The notes under the pieces: model-generated | Told to the model about the DNA's origin: nothing | Databases searched by the model: none | Seen by the model: the letters and a program-made list of their open reading frames with translations, nothing else | In this document: piece after piece, positions 37,342-46,331 of the stretch | How the letters are laid out: each line of letters starts with the position of its first letter | Position numbering within the stretch: position 1 is the first letter of the stretch | Program-made: the position numbers and the translations under genes | NCBI RefSeq assembly: GCF_021568315.1 | Contig: NZ_JAKGSI010000001.1 | Location: 434,001-498,000, forward strand | Direction of reading: 5' to 3' | Source: Corynebacterium uropygiale | GTDB taxonomy: Bacteria > Actinomycetota > Actinomycetes > Mycobacteriales > Mycobacteriaceae | Length of the DNA stretch: 64,000 bases

Positions 37342-38841
37342 ATGATTGACCACAAGGTCAGGACCCACCGCTCCGCTGAGGACTTCCCCTATGAGGAGCA
37401 CCTCGCGTACAAGATCGCGAAAGTCGCTGCCGACCCCGTTGAGGTTCCGGCCGACACGGAGGACATGATCATCAACCGCATCATCGACAATGCGTCGGTG
37501 TCCGCGGCGTCTGTGCTCCGCCGCCCGGTGACTGTGGCCCGCCGCCAGGCTGAGGCCCACCCCGTGAGCGCCGGAGGCGCCGCCGTTTTCGGTATCCCGG
37601 GCAGCTTCTCCGCCGAGTGGGCGGCGCTGGCCAACGGCACCGCCGTCCGTGAGCTCGACTTCCACGACACCTTCCTCGCCGCCGAGTACTCCCACCCCGG
37701 CGACAACATCCCCGCCATCCTCGCCGCCGCCCAGCACCGCGGCTCCACTGGCCGTGACCTCATCCGCGGCCTTGCGACGGGCTACGAGATCCAGGTTGAC
37801 CTCGTCCGCGGCATGTGCCTCCACGCCCACAAGATCGACCACGTCGCCCACCTCGGGCCGTCGGTCGCCGCGGGTATCGGCACCCTGCTGCACCTCGACG
37901 TCGACACCATCTACCAGGCCATCGGCCAGGCTCTCCACACGACGACGGCCACCCGCCAGTCCCGCAAGGGCCTCATTTCTTCCTGGAAGGCCTTCGCCCC
38001 GGCCTTTGCCGGCAAGATGGCCATCGAGGCCGTGGACCGCGCGATGCGCGGCGAGGGCGCACCCGCCCCCATCTGGGAGGGCGAGGACGGCTTCATCGCC
38101 TGGATGCTCGCCGGCCCGGACCACGAGTACACCATCCCGCTGCCGGCCGAGGGGGAGGAGAAGCGGGCGATCCTCGCGACCTTCACCAAGGAGCACTCCG
38201 CGGAGTACCAGTCCCAGGCGCCGATCGACCTCGCCCGCCGGATGCGCGACCGGATCGAGGACTTCTCGCAGATCGAGTCCATCGTCCTGCACACGAGCCA
38301 CCACACCCACTACGTCATTGGTACCGGCTCCAACGACCCGCAGAAGTTCGATCCCGACGCCTCCCGCGAGACCCTCGACCACTCGATCATGTACATCTTC
38401 GCGGTGGCCCTCGAGGATGGCGAGTGGCACCACGAGCGCTCCTACGCCCCCGAGCGGGCGCACCGCCCCGAGACCATCGAGCTGTGGCGCAAGATCTCCA
38501 CGGTCGAGGATCCCGAGTGGACCCGCCGCTACCACTCCGATGACCCGAATGAGAAGGCCTTCGGTGCCCGCGCGGTCATCACCCTCAAGGACGGCACCGT
38601 CATCGAGGATGAGCTGGCCGTCGCCGACGCTCACCCGCTGGGCGCCCGCCCCTTCGCTCGCGAGCAGTACATCCAGAAGTTCCGCACCCTGGCTGAGGGC
38701 GTCGTCTCCGAGTCCGAGCAGAACCGCTTCCTCGACGCCGTCCAGTCGCTGCCCAACCTGGATGATCTCCGTCAGCTGAACATCGAGCTGGACGAGGACG
38801 TCCTCGCCCAGGCCCCCGAGACCCCGGAAGGACTTCTCTAA
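37342..38841 (+). CDS. prpD: 2-Methylcitrate dehydratase
   Basis: MmgE/PrpD-family enzyme dehydrating 2-methylcitrate in propionate breakdown. 499 residues from ATG 37342, nine bases after AGGAGG (37327-37332); an open frame further upstream has no ribosome site. Family stretches: [17 protein letters not shown] near residue 50, [17 protein letters not shown] near 95, [14 protein letters not shown] near 115 and [20 protein letters not shown] near 207. First of prpDBC, the order used in corynebacteria, divergent from prpR. Confidence 0.95.
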   Translation: MIDHKVRTHRSAEDFPYEEHLAYKIAKVAADPVEVPADTEDMIINRIIDNASVSAASVLRRPVTVARRQAEAHPVSAGGAAVFGIPGSFSAEWAALANGTAVRELDFHDTFLAAEYSHPGDNIPAILAAAQHRGSTGRDLIRGLATGYEIQVDLVRGMCLHAHKIDHVAHLGPSVAAGIGTLLHLDVDTIYQAIGQALHTTTATRQSRKGLISSWKAFAPAFAGKMAIEAVDRAMRGEGAPAPIWEGEDGFIAWMLAGPDHEYTIPLPAEGEEKRAILATFTKEHSAEYQSQAPIDLARRMRDRIEDFSQIESIVLHTSHHTHYVIGTGSNDPQKFDPDASRETLDHSIMYIFAVALEDGEWHHERSYAPERAHRPETIELWRKISTVEDPEWTRRYHSDDPNEKAFGARAVITLKDGTVIEDELAVADAHPLGARPFAREQYIQKFRTLAEGVVSESEQNRFLDAVQSLPNLDDLRQLNIELDEDVLAQAPETPEGLL

Positions 38842-38844
38842 ACA

Positions 38845-39768
38845 ATGTCGGGACTCTACTCCAGCACTGTCACCCCCACTGAACGCCGCGCCGCCCTGCG
38901 CGCCGGCCTGAATTCCGGGAAGATCCAGCGCCTCCCCGGCGCGTTCTCCCCGCTGGTATCCCGCGCCATCCAGGAAGCTGGCTTCGAGGGCGTCTACGTC
39001 TCCGGCGCTGTCGTCGCCGCTGACCTGGGGCTCCCGGACATCGGCCTCACCACCCTCACCGAGGTTGCCGAGCGCGCCCGCCAGATCGCCCGCCCCACCG
39101 ACCTTCCCGTCATCGTCGACGCGGACACCGGCTTCGGTGAGCCCATGTCCGCCGCCCGCACCGTGAGTGAGCTCGAGGACGCCGGAATCGCCGGCTGCCA
39201 CTTCGAGGACCAGGTGAACCCCAAGCGCTGCGGCCACCTGGACGGCAAGGAGGTCGTCCCCACCGAGCTCATGGTCCGCCGCCTCACCGCCGCGGTCAAC
39301 GAGCGCCGCGATGAGAACTTCATCATCTGCGCCCGGACCGACGCCGCCGGCGTCGAGGGCATCGACTCCGCTATCGAGCGCGCGAAGGCCTACGCCGACG
39401 CTGGCGCCGACCTCATCTTCACCGAGGCGCTTCACCAGCCCGAGCACTTCGAGAAGTTCCGTGCCGCCGTCGACGTGCCGCTGCTGGCCAACATGACGGA
39501 GTTCGGCAAGACCGAGCTGCTCAGCGCGCAGACCCTTGAGGACATCGGATACAACGCCGTGATCTACCCGGTCACCACCCTGCGCATCGCGATGGGGCAG
39601 GTGGAGGAGGCCCTCAAGGATATCCGCGACACCGGCACCCAGACCGGGTGGCTCGACCGGATGCAGCACCGCTCGCGTCTCTACGAGCTGCTCCGTTATG
39701 CGGAGTACAACGCGTTCGATCAGCAGGTCTTCACCTACTCGGTGGACACCTACGACCCCAACAAATAA
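38845..39768 (+). CDS. prpB: 2-Methylisocitrate lyase
   Basis: Isocitrate-lyase-superfamily enzyme splitting 2-methylisocitrate to pyruvate and succinate. 307 residues, ATG 38845 just three bases after the prpD stop. Active-site features: VDADTGFGEP near residue 92 (Mg-binding Asp), FEDQVNPKRCGHLDGKEVV near 118 with the catalytic Cys in KRCGH, ICARTDA near 155 and NMTEFGKT near 213. KRCGH is the motif of the lyase branch. Second gene of the operon. Confidence 0.95.
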   Translation: MSGLYSSTVTPTERRAALRAGLNSGKIQRLPGAFSPLVSRAIQEAGFEGVYVSGAVVAADLGLPDIGLTTLTEVAERARQIARPTDLPVIVDADTGFGEPMSAARTVSELEDAGIAGCHFEDQVNPKRCGHLDGKEVVPTELMVRRLTAAVNERRDENFIICARTDAAGVEGIDSAIERAKAYADAGADLIFTEALHQPEHFEKFRAAVDVPLLANMTEFGKTELLSAQTLEDIGYNAVIYPVTTLRIAMGQVEEALKDIRDTGTQTGWLDRMQHRSRLYELLRYAEYNAFDQQVFTYSVDTYDPNK

Positions 39769-39788
39769 TCAGAGGAAGGACAATCACC

Positions 39789-40943
39789 ATGACTCAGGAT
39801 GCTCCCGAGGTTCGCCGCGGTCTTGCCGGCGTCGTCGCCGATTACACCGCGATCTCCAAGGTCAACCCGGAGACGAACTCCCTGCTCTACCAGGGCTACC
39901 CGGTCCAGGAGCTGGCTCGCTACTGCACCTTCGAAGAGGTGGCGTACCTCCTCTGGAACGGCGAGCTTCCCTCGAGCGACGAGCTGCGCCGCTTCTCCAT
40001 CCGCGAGAAGGCGCTCCGTCACATTGATCGCGGGCTCATCGACCTTGTCATGTCGATGCCGCTGAGCTGCCACCCCATGGACGTGCTGCGTTCCGCGGTG
40101 TCCTACATCGGTGCCCAGGATCCCGAGTCCTACACCAAGGACTCTGACCACATTCGCCGCACCTCCCTCGAGCTCATGGCGAAGCTGCCGACGGTCGTCG
40201 CGCTCGACATTCGTCGTCGCCGCGGCGAGGGCTACATCGAGCCGGACACCAAGATGGGGTTCGCCGAGAACTTCCTCTACATGGTGTTCGGGAAGGGGGA
40301 GGGCTCCCCGGCGAACAACCGCGCGGACATCGAGGCCTTCGATAAGTCCCTCATCCTCTACGCCGAGCACTCCTTCAATGCCTCGACGTTCACCGCCCGC
40401 GTCATCACCTCCACGATGTCGGACACCTACTCCGCGGTCACCGGCGCTATCGGCGCTCTCAAGGGCCCGCTGCACGGTGGCGCGAACGAGGCCGTCATGC
40501 ACCACATGCTGGAGATCGGTGACCCGGCCAAGGCCGAGCAGTGGGTGAAGGACAAGCTGTCCCGCAAGGAGCTCATCATGGGCTTCGGTCACCGCGTCTA
40601 CAAGAAGGGTGACTCCCGCGTGCCGACCATGGAGGCGGCCTTCCGCGAGGTGGCGGAGCGCCACGGCGGCGAGAAGTGGATCGAGATGTACGACATCATG
40701 GCCAAGACCATGTACGAGAACACCTCTATCCACATCATGCCGAACCTGGACTTCCCCTCCGGCCCGACCTACCACCTGCTCGGCTTCGAGGTGGAGTTCT
40801 TCACCCCGATCTTCGTGATGGCCCGCATCACCGGGTGGACCGCCCACATCATCGAGCAGAACGAGAACAACTCGCTCATCCGCCCGCTGTCCGCGTACAA
40901 CGGCCCGGATCAGCGCTCCGTCCCCGCGAAGTCCATCGACTAA
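39789..40943 (+). CDS. prpC: 2-Methylcitrate synthase
   Basis: Citrate-synthase-family enzyme condensing propionyl-CoA with oxaloacetate. 384 residues from ATG 39789, which has AGAGGAAGGA upstream. Catalytic regions: HSFNASTFTARVITST near residue 192 (His), GALKGPLHGGANEAVM near 221 (His) and the later Asp in NLDFPSGPTYHLLG near 320. GFGHRVYKKGDSR is typical for methylcitrate synthases and type II citrate synthases of Gram-positives. The operon context separates it from gltA. A strong hairpin follows. Confidence 0.94.
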   Translation: MTQDAPEVRRGLAGVVADYTAISKVNPETNSLLYQGYPVQELARYCTFEEVAYLLWNGELPSSDELRRFSIREKALRHIDRGLIDLVMSMPLSCHPMDVLRSAVSYIGAQDPESYTKDSDHIRRTSLELMAKLPTVVALDIRRRRGEGYIEPDTKMGFAENFLYMVFGKGEGSPANNRADIEAFDKSLILYAEHSFNASTFTARVITSTMSDTYSAVTGAIGALKGPLHGGANEAVMHHMLEIGDPAKAEQWVKDKLSRKELIMGFGHRVYKKGDSRVPTMEAAFREVAERHGGEKWIEMYDIMAKTMYENTSIHIMPNLDFPSGPTYHLLGFEVEFFTPIFVMARITGWTAHIIEQNENNSLIRPLSAYNGPDQRSVPAKSID

Positions 40944-41000
40944 CACGTCGAGTGACCTGATGCCGAGGGGCACCGCATCGCCAGCGATGCACCCATGACA

Positions 41001-41030
41001 GCCGCCGACGGGGCGTGACCCGTCGGCGGC
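41001..41030 (+). terminator. Terminator after prpDBC
   Basis: GCCGCCGACGGG-GCGTGA-CCCGTCGGCGGC, a perfect 12-bp stem with a six-base loop, 57 bp after the prpC stop. It separates the prp operon from the pyc promoter region. Confidence 0.75.
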
Positions 41031-41053
41031 TTCAAACATGAATACCCTTGGCG

Positions 41054-41148
41054 CATAATGTGGGATTCCCCCTCCTTTGTGGGGGAGAAATCCTGCGAAG
41101 AAGGTGAGATATCGACAGTCCAGTACGATAAAAGTTCATGATGTGAAC
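41054..41148 (+). promoter_or_regulatory. pyc promoter region with leader hairpin and inverted repeat
   Basis: A promoter-like pair TTCAAA (41031-41036) and CATAAT (41054-41059) has 17-bp spacing. Just after it, GGATTCCCCC (41063-41072) pairs with GGGGG and AATCC (41081-41093) around a bulge. A second AT-rich patch with TACGAT (41124-41129) is followed by the perfect inverted repeat GTTCA-TGATG-TGAAC (41134-41148), well placed as an operator. Functions are inferred from position. Confidence 0.4.
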
Positions 41149-41186
41149 GGATCTCTCTGACGAGTCCCCCTGAAAGGACCCCTTCC

Positions 41187-44100
41187 GTGGAAAAGCCAGC
41201 CCTTCCCTCATTCTCTAAAGTTCTTGTCGCCAATCGCGGCGAGATCGCCGTCCGCGCATTCCGGGCCGCGGTGGAAACCGGAGCGCATACCGTTGCCGTC
41301 TATCCCAAGGAAGACCGCAGCTCCTTCCACCGATCCTTCGCCGACGAGGCCGTTCGTATCGGCACCGCAGGCTCCCCGGTGAAGGCCTACCTCGATATCG
41401 ACGAAATCATCCGCGCCGCGAAGAAGACGGGGGCCGACGCCGTCTACCCCGGCTACGGATTCCTCTCCGAAAACTCCCGCCTCGCCCAGGAATGCGAGGA
41501 GAACGGGATTGTCTTCGTCGGGCCTCGGGCGGAAACGCTCGAGCTCACCGGCGATAAAGCCCGGGCAGTCGAGGCGGCAAAGGCCGCCGGCCTGCCGACG
41601 CTGGGCGATTCCGAGCCGTCCACGGACATCGACGAGCTGGTCGAGATGTCCAAGGACTTCACCTTCCCCATCTTCGTCAAGGCCGTCGCCGGCGGTGGCG
41701 GCCGCGGCATGCGCTTCATTGAGCGCCCCGAGGACGTCGCGAGCCTCGCCGCAGAAGCCTCCCGCGAGGCCGAGGCCGCCTTCGGCGACGGGCACGTCTA
41801 CATCGAGCGCGCCGTCATTAACCCCCAGCACATCGAGGTCCAGATCCTCGGTGATGACTACGGCAACGTCATCCACCTCTATGAGCGCGACTGCTCGCTT
41901 CAGCGCCGCCACCAGAAGGTGGTGGAAATCGCGCCGGCCCAGCACCTCGACCCCGAGCTGCGGGAGCGCATCTGCGCGGATGCTGTCGCCTTCTGCCGTT
42001 CGATCAACTACCGCGGGGCTGGCACCGTCGAGTTCCTCGTCGATGAAGAGGGCAACCACGTCTTCATCGAGATGAACCCCCGCATCCAGGTGGAGCACAC
42101 GGTGACCGAGGAGGTCACCTCCGTGGACCTCGTTAAGGCCCAGCTGCGCATCGCCGCGGGCGCGAGCCTCGAGGACCTGGGGCTGAGCCAAGAGTCCATC
42201 GAGCTGCACGGAGCTGCCCTCCAGTGCCGCATCACGACCGAGGACCCGGCGAACGGCTTCCGACCGGACACCGGCACGATCACCGCGTACCGCTCCCCGG
42301 GCGGCGCGGGCGTTCGCCTCGACGGGGCCGCCACCCTGGGCGGCGAGATCTCCCCGAATTTCGATTCCATGCTCGTCAAGATGACCTGCCGCGGTTCGGA
42401 CTTCCAGACGGCCGTCACCCGCGCGCAGCGCGCTCTTTCGGAGTTCACGATCTCCGGCGTGGCCACCAACATCGGATTCCTCCGGGCGCTGCTCCGCGAG
42501 GAGGACTTCCAGACCAAGCGCATCTCCACCGGCTTCATCGCCGAGCACCCGTGGCTGCTCTCCGCCCCGGGCGCCGATGATGAGCCGGGGCGCCTGCTGG
42601 ACTTCCTCGCCGACGTCACCGTGAATAAGCCACACGGGGAGCGGCCCACGGACCTGCGCCCGCAGACGAAGCTGCCGGAGCTCGTCGATGACCCGCTGCC
42701 GCGCGGATCCCGCGATGAGCTGCTGGAACTCGGCCCGGTGAAGTTCGCTGAGAAGCTGCGCCAGCAGGAAGCCCTCGCCGTGACGGACACGACGTTCCGC
42801 GACGCCCACCAGTCGCTGCTCGCGACCCGCATTCGTACCTCCGCCCTCGTCGCGGCGGCGAAGCACGTGGGCCGGCTGACCCCGCAGCTGCTCTCCGTCG
42901 AGGCCTGGGGTGGTGCGACCTATGACGTCGCCATGCGCTTCCTCCACGAGGATCCGTGGGAGCGGCTGGACAAGCTGCGCACCGCGATGCCGAACGTCAA
43001 CATCCAGATGCTGCTGCGCGGGCGGAACACCGTCGGCTACACGCCGTACCCCGAGACCGTGACCAAGGCCTTCGTGCAGGAGGCGGCGGATTCCGGCATC
43101 GATATTTTCCGCATCTTCGACGCCCTCAACGACGTGGACCAGATGCGGCCGGCCATCGACGCCGTGCTGGAGACCAACACCACCATCGCGGAGGTCGCGA
43201 TGGCCTACTCCGGCAACCTCATGGATCCGCACGAGGACCTCTACACCCTCGACTACTACCTGCACCTGGCGGAGAAGATCGTCAACGCGGGCGCGCACGT
43301 CCTCGCGATCAAGGACATGGCGGGCCTCATGCGCCCGGCCGCGGCCTCCACGCTGGTCTCCGCGCTGCGCCACGAGTTCGACCTGCCCATCCACGTCCAC
43401 ACCCACGACACCGCGGGCGGGCAGCTGGCCACCTACCTCGCGGCGGCCAATGCGGGGGCGGATGCCGTCGACGGTGCCAGCGCCCCGCTGGCGGGGACGA
43501 CCTCCCAGCCCTCGCTCTCCGCGATCGTCGCGGCCTTCGCGAACACGGAGCGCGACACCGGGCTCTCCCTCGACGCGGTCGGTGACCTCGAGCCCTACTG
43601 GGAGGCCGTCCGCCAGCTCTACGCCCCCTTCGAGTCGGGCGTGCCCGGGCCGACGGGCCGCGTCTACCGGCACGAAATCCCCGGCGGGCAGCTGTCCAAC
43701 CTGCGCACCCAGGCCAACGCGCTGGGGCTCGGGGATCGCTTCGAGCTCATCGAGGATTACTATGCGGCGGTCAATGACATGCTCGGCCGGCCGACCAAGG
43801 TGACCCCCTCCTCCAAGGTGGTGGGCGACCTCGCGCTGCACCTCGTGGGCGCGGGCGTGGACCCAGCGGACTTCGCCAATGACCCGCAGAAGTACGACAT
43901 CCCCGACTCCGTCATCTCCTTCCTCCGCGGAGAGCTCGGCACCCCGCCCGGCGGCTGGCCGCTCCTCCGGGAGAAGGCGCTGGCCGGCCGCTCCTCGCAG
44001 AGCTCCGCGCTCGTCGAGGTGCCGGAGGAAGAGAAGGAGAACCTCGCCTCCGAGGATCACAAGACGCGGCGCAAGTCCCTCGACCGGCTGCTCTTCCCCA

Positions 44101-44597
44101 AGCAGGTCGCGGAGTTCGACGAGCACCGTCGTCTCTTCGGGGACACCTCGGCCCTCGACGATCGCGTCTTCTTCTACGGCCTCAAGGAGGGCGAGGAGAG
44201 TGTCATCCGCTTCGCTCATAGCGACACCCCGCCGATGGTCGTGCGGCTCGACGCCGTCGGTGAGCCCGATGACAAGGGCTTCCGCCGGGTCGTGCTCAAC
44301 GTCAACGGGCAGATCCGCCCGCTCACGGTGCGCGACCGCTCCGTGGACTCCGTCACCGCCGACGCGGAGAAGGCCGACCCCGGCAACCCCGGCCACGTGG
44401 CCGCCCCGTTTGCCGGCGTCGTCAATGTCACCGCGCAGCAAGGCGATGAGGTGAAGGCTGGGGATCCGGTGGCCGTCATCGAGGCGATGAAGATGGAAGC
44501 GACCATCACCTCCCCGGTGGATGGCACCGTGGAGCGTGTGGTTCTCCACCAGCCGACCAAGGTGGAAGGTGGCGACCTCATCGTGGTCGTGAGCTAG
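41187..44597 (+). CDS. pyc: Pyruvate carboxylase
   Basis: Biotin-dependent anaplerotic enzyme converting pyruvate and bicarbonate to oxaloacetate with ATP. 1136 residues in one chain: biotin carboxylase (1-460, with KAVAGGGGRGM near 166 and EMNPRIQVEHTVTEE near 294), carboxyltransferase (about 525-800, TDTTFRDAHQSLLATR near 533 with metal ligands, HTHDTAGGQLATY near 735) and biotin carrier domain (1060-1136, VIEAMKMEAT with the biotinyl Lys). Very close to the C. glutamicum protein. GTG 41187 follows GAAAGGA. Monocistronic, with hairpins on both sides; the leader carries an operator-like inverted repeat. Confidence 0.98.
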   Translation: MEKPALPSFSKVLVANRGEIAVRAFRAAVETGAHTVAVYPKEDRSSFHRSFADEAVRIGTAGSPVKAYLDIDEIIRAAKKTGADAVYPGYGFLSENSRLAQECEENGIVFVGPRAETLELTGDKARAVEAAKAAGLPTLGDSEPSTDIDELVEMSKDFTFPIFVKAVAGGGGRGMRFIERPEDVASLAAEASREAEAAFGDGHVYIERAVINPQHIEVQILGDDYGNVIHLYERDCSLQRRHQKVVEIAPAQHLDPELRERICADAVAFCRSINYRGAGTVEFLVDEEGNHVFIEMNPRIQVEHTVTEEVTSVDLVKAQLRIAAGASLEDLGLSQESIELHGAALQCRITTEDPANGFRPDTGTITAYRSPGGAGVRLDGAATLGGEISPNFDSMLVKMTCRGSDFQTAVTRAQRALSEFTISGVATNIGFLRALLREEDFQTKRISTGFIAEHPWLLSAPGADDEPGRLLDFLADVTVNKPHGERPTDLRPQTKLPELVDDPLPRGSRDELLELGPVKFAEKLRQQEALAVTDTTFRDAHQSLLATRIRTSALVAAAKHVGRLTPQLLSVEAWGGATYDVAMRFLHEDPWERLDKLRTAMPNVNIQMLLRGRNTVGYTPYPETVTKAFVQEAADSGIDIFRIFDALNDVDQMRPAIDAVLETNTTIAEVAMAYSGNLMDPHEDLYTLDYYLHLAEKIVNAGAHVLAIKDMAGLMRPAAASTLVSALRHEFDLPIHVHTHDTAGGQLATYLAAANAGADAVDGASAPLAGTTSQPSLSAIVAAFANTERDTGLSLDAVGDLEPYWEAVRQLYAPFESGVPGPTGRVYRHEIPGGQLSNLRTQANALGLGDRFELIEDYYAAVNDMLGRPTKVTPSSKVVGDLALHLVGAGVDPADFANDPQKYDIPDSVISFLRGELGTPPGGWPLLREKALAGRSSQSSALVEVPEEEKENLASEDHKTRRKSLDRLLFPKQVAEFDEHRRLFGDTSALDDRVFFYGLKEGEESVIRFAHSDTPPMVVRLDAVGEPDDKGFRRVVLNVNGQIRPLTVRDRSVDSVTADAEKADPGNPGHVAAPFAGVVNVTAQQGDEVKAGDPVAVIEAMKMEATITSPVDGTVERVVLHQPTKVEGGDLIVVVS

Positions 44598-44620
44598 CGC
44601 CGGGATCGCTCCCGACGCCT

Positions 44621-44655
44621 ACGCCCCGCGCGAGGCCTGGACCTCCGCGGGGCGT
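44621..44655 (+). terminator. Terminator after pyc
   Basis: Arms ACGCCCCGCG (44621-44630) and CGCGGGGCGT (44646-44655) form 10 bp, topped by a second stem GAGG/CCTC. It starts 24 bp after the pyc stop. Confidence 0.7.
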
Positions 44656-44691
44656 CCTGCTGCCCGCACCAGGTCCGACGCGCACAGCGAA

Positions 44692-44730
44692 CGGCCCGGG
44701 CCAGGTCCGCGAGGGACCGGGTCCGGGCCG
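44692..44730 (-). terminator. Terminator for the hpa operon
   Basis: CGGCCCGG (44692-44699) pairs with CCGGGCCG (44723-44730), with an inner stem GGTCC/GGACC. It is 28 bp past the hpaI stop on the minus strand, back to back with the pyc terminator. Confidence 0.65.
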
Positions 44731-44757
44731 ATGCTCGGGGGAGGGGAGAGTCGCCTC

Positions 44758-45549
44758 CTAGGATTCCTCCTCCGGGGAGTCCTGGAGCTGACGCAGCTTC
44801 TCCTGCGCGCCGCCGGCGAGAATCTGCACGTCAGCGCCAATGTTCACGAAGTCCACCCCGGCGGCCACGTACTCGCGGGCCTGCGCCAGGTTGAAGGCGT
44901 TGACGCCTACCGGGAGGCCCGCCTCCTTGGCTGCCGCGATGGTGCGGGTGACGCGGTCGACGACATCGGGGTGGGTTTGCTCGCCGAGCATCCCCATCGA
45001 GGCCGCCAAGTCCGAGGGGCCGATGAAGAGGGCGTCGACGCCCGGGGTGCGGGCGATAGCGGCCGCGTTCTCGACGGCCTCCGCGGACTCGATCTGGACG
45101 ATGAGGCTCACCGTCGACGAGGCCTCGGGCAGGTACCCGGGAACGAGGTTCCACCGGGAGGATCGGGCGAGGGCGCTTCCCACCCCGCGCACGCCGCGCG
45201 GCGGGTAGTGCATGGCCGCGGCCGCGCGGGCGGCCTCATCGGCGGTGTGCACCATGGGGACCATGATGTTCTGGGCGCCGAGGTCGAGGAATTGCTTGAT
45301 GAGCACGGTGTCATTGACCGGCACCCGGACCACCGGGGTGGCCGGGTAGGCGGCCACCGCCCGGAGGAGGGAGAGCGTGCCCTCGATGGTGATGGGGGAG
45401 TGCTCGCCGTCGATGAGGACCCACTCGCAGCCGGAGCCGGCGATGATCTCGGCGGCCGTCGGGGAGCCGGAGCACACCCAGAGGCCGCGGAGGCAGTGGG
45501 AGGACTCGGCGAGGCGGGCGGCGAAGGTGGGGGCTAGCTGAAGCGGCAT
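44758..45549 (-). CDS. hpaI: 4-Hydroxy-2-oxoheptanedioate aldolase (HpaI/HpcH)
   Basis: Class II pyruvate aldolase of the HpcH/HpaI family that cleaves 4-hydroxy-2-oxoheptane-1,7-dioate to pyruvate and succinic semialdehyde, the last step of homoprotocatechuate meta-cleavage. 263 residues. Active-site segments: LIDGEHSP near residue 45, MVPMVHTADEA near 98, VQIESAEAVEN near 150 (metal Glu) and IGPSDLAASMG near 175 (metal Asp). ATG 45549 overlaps the preceding hydratase gene by 16 bp. Last gene of the operon. Confidence 0.92.
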   Translation of the reverse strand: MPLQLAPTFAARLAESSHCLRGLWVCSGSPTAAEIIAGSGCEWVLIDGEHSPITIEGTLSLLRAVAAYPATPVVRVPVNDTVLIKQFLDLGAQNIMVPMVHTADEAARAAAAMHYPPRGVRGVGSALARSSRWNLVPGYLPEASSTVSLIVQIESAEAVENAAAIARTPGVDALFIGPSDLAASMGMLGEQTHPDVVDRVTRTIAAAKEAGLPVGVNAFNLAQAREYVAAGVDFVNIGADVQILAGGAQEKLRQLQDSPEEES

Positions 45550-46319
45550 GTCACCGTCCCCAGTTCGCCGTAGTCGGCGAGGACTGTGTCGCCCGGCTCC
45601 ACCCACATGGGGCGGGTGAAGGAGCCGGCGAGGATGAAGTCCCCGGCCTTGAGGTGATCGCCGTGCTCGGCCAGCTTGTTGGCCAGCCAGGCCACGCCCG
45701 TCGCCGGGTGGTTGAGCACCGCGGCGGCCACGCCGGAGTCGTGGATCGTCTCATTGCGGTAGAGGAGCGCGGAGACCCACCGCAGGTCCACGGCGTCGAC
45801 GCTCACCGGCCGGCCACCATAGACCATCGCGCCCATGGCGGCGTTGTCGCTGATGGTGTCGACGATCGTCCGGCCCTCCATCTCGATGCGCGAGGAGAGG
45901 ATCTCCAGCGCCGGGGTGACGTATTCCGTCGCGCGGAGCACGTCGAACACGGTGACGTCGGGACCCTCGAGCTTCTCCTTGAGGAGGAATCCCAGCTCCA
46001 CCTCGACGCGCACGTTGGAGAACTGCTCGTGCTCGATCACGGAGCCATTCTCGTAGACCATGTCCGCGAAGATGGCACCATAGTCCGGCTCGGTGATGCC
46101 GGTGGCCTCCTGCATCGGCTTGGAGGTCAATCCGATCTTGCGGCCGACGAGCCGCCGGCCGGCCTCCTCGCCGCGGCGCCGCCATTCGTTCTGGATGCGG
46201 TAGGAATCCTCCACCGTCATCCCGTCGAAGCGGGCGGTGAGCAGCGGGATCATCGTGCGGTTGCGTTCGGCCTCCGCGAGATCATCCGCGATCTGCGTGA
46301 CCTGAGCATCCGTGAGCAT
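45534..46319 (-). CDS. hpaH: 2-Oxo-hept-4-ene-1,7-dioate hydratase (HpaH/HpcG)
   Basis: Hydratase of the MhpD/HpcG family, adding water to 2-oxohept-4-ene-1,7-dioate before the HpaI aldolase step. 261 residues, typical size. Recognisable stretches: [20 protein letters not shown] near residue 34, [20 protein letters not shown] near 60, [19 protein letters not shown] near 104 (Glu metal ligands) and the C-terminal [17 protein letters not shown] 46319 lies 12 bp after hpaD. The context (HpaD, HpaE, HpaI) separates it from vinylpyruvate hydratases of catechol pathways. Confidence 0.9.
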   Translation of the reverse strand: MLTDAQVTQIADDLAEAERNRTMIPLLTARFDGMTVEDSYRIQNEWRRRGEEAGRRLVGRKIGLTSKPMQEATGITEPDYGAIFADMVYENGSVIEHEQFSNVRVEVELGFLLKEKLEGPDVTVFDVLRATEYVTPALEILSSRIEMEGRTIVDTISDNAAMGAMVYGGRPVSVDAVDLRWVSALLYRNETIHDSGVAAAVLNHPATGVAWLANKLAEHGDHLKAGDFILAGSFTRPMWVEPGDTVLADYGELGTVTCRFS

Positions 46320-46331
46320 GGGGTCCTCCTC

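Noticed and set aside
37060..39669. Open frame of about 870 codons antisense to prpD and prpB
   Set aside because: It crosses two real genes and a promoter region, and has no recognisable domain or ribosome site.
41208..44549. Open frame of about 1110 codons antisense to pyc
   Set aside because: Same artefact. The pyc frame matches corynebacterial pyruvate carboxylase along its whole length.
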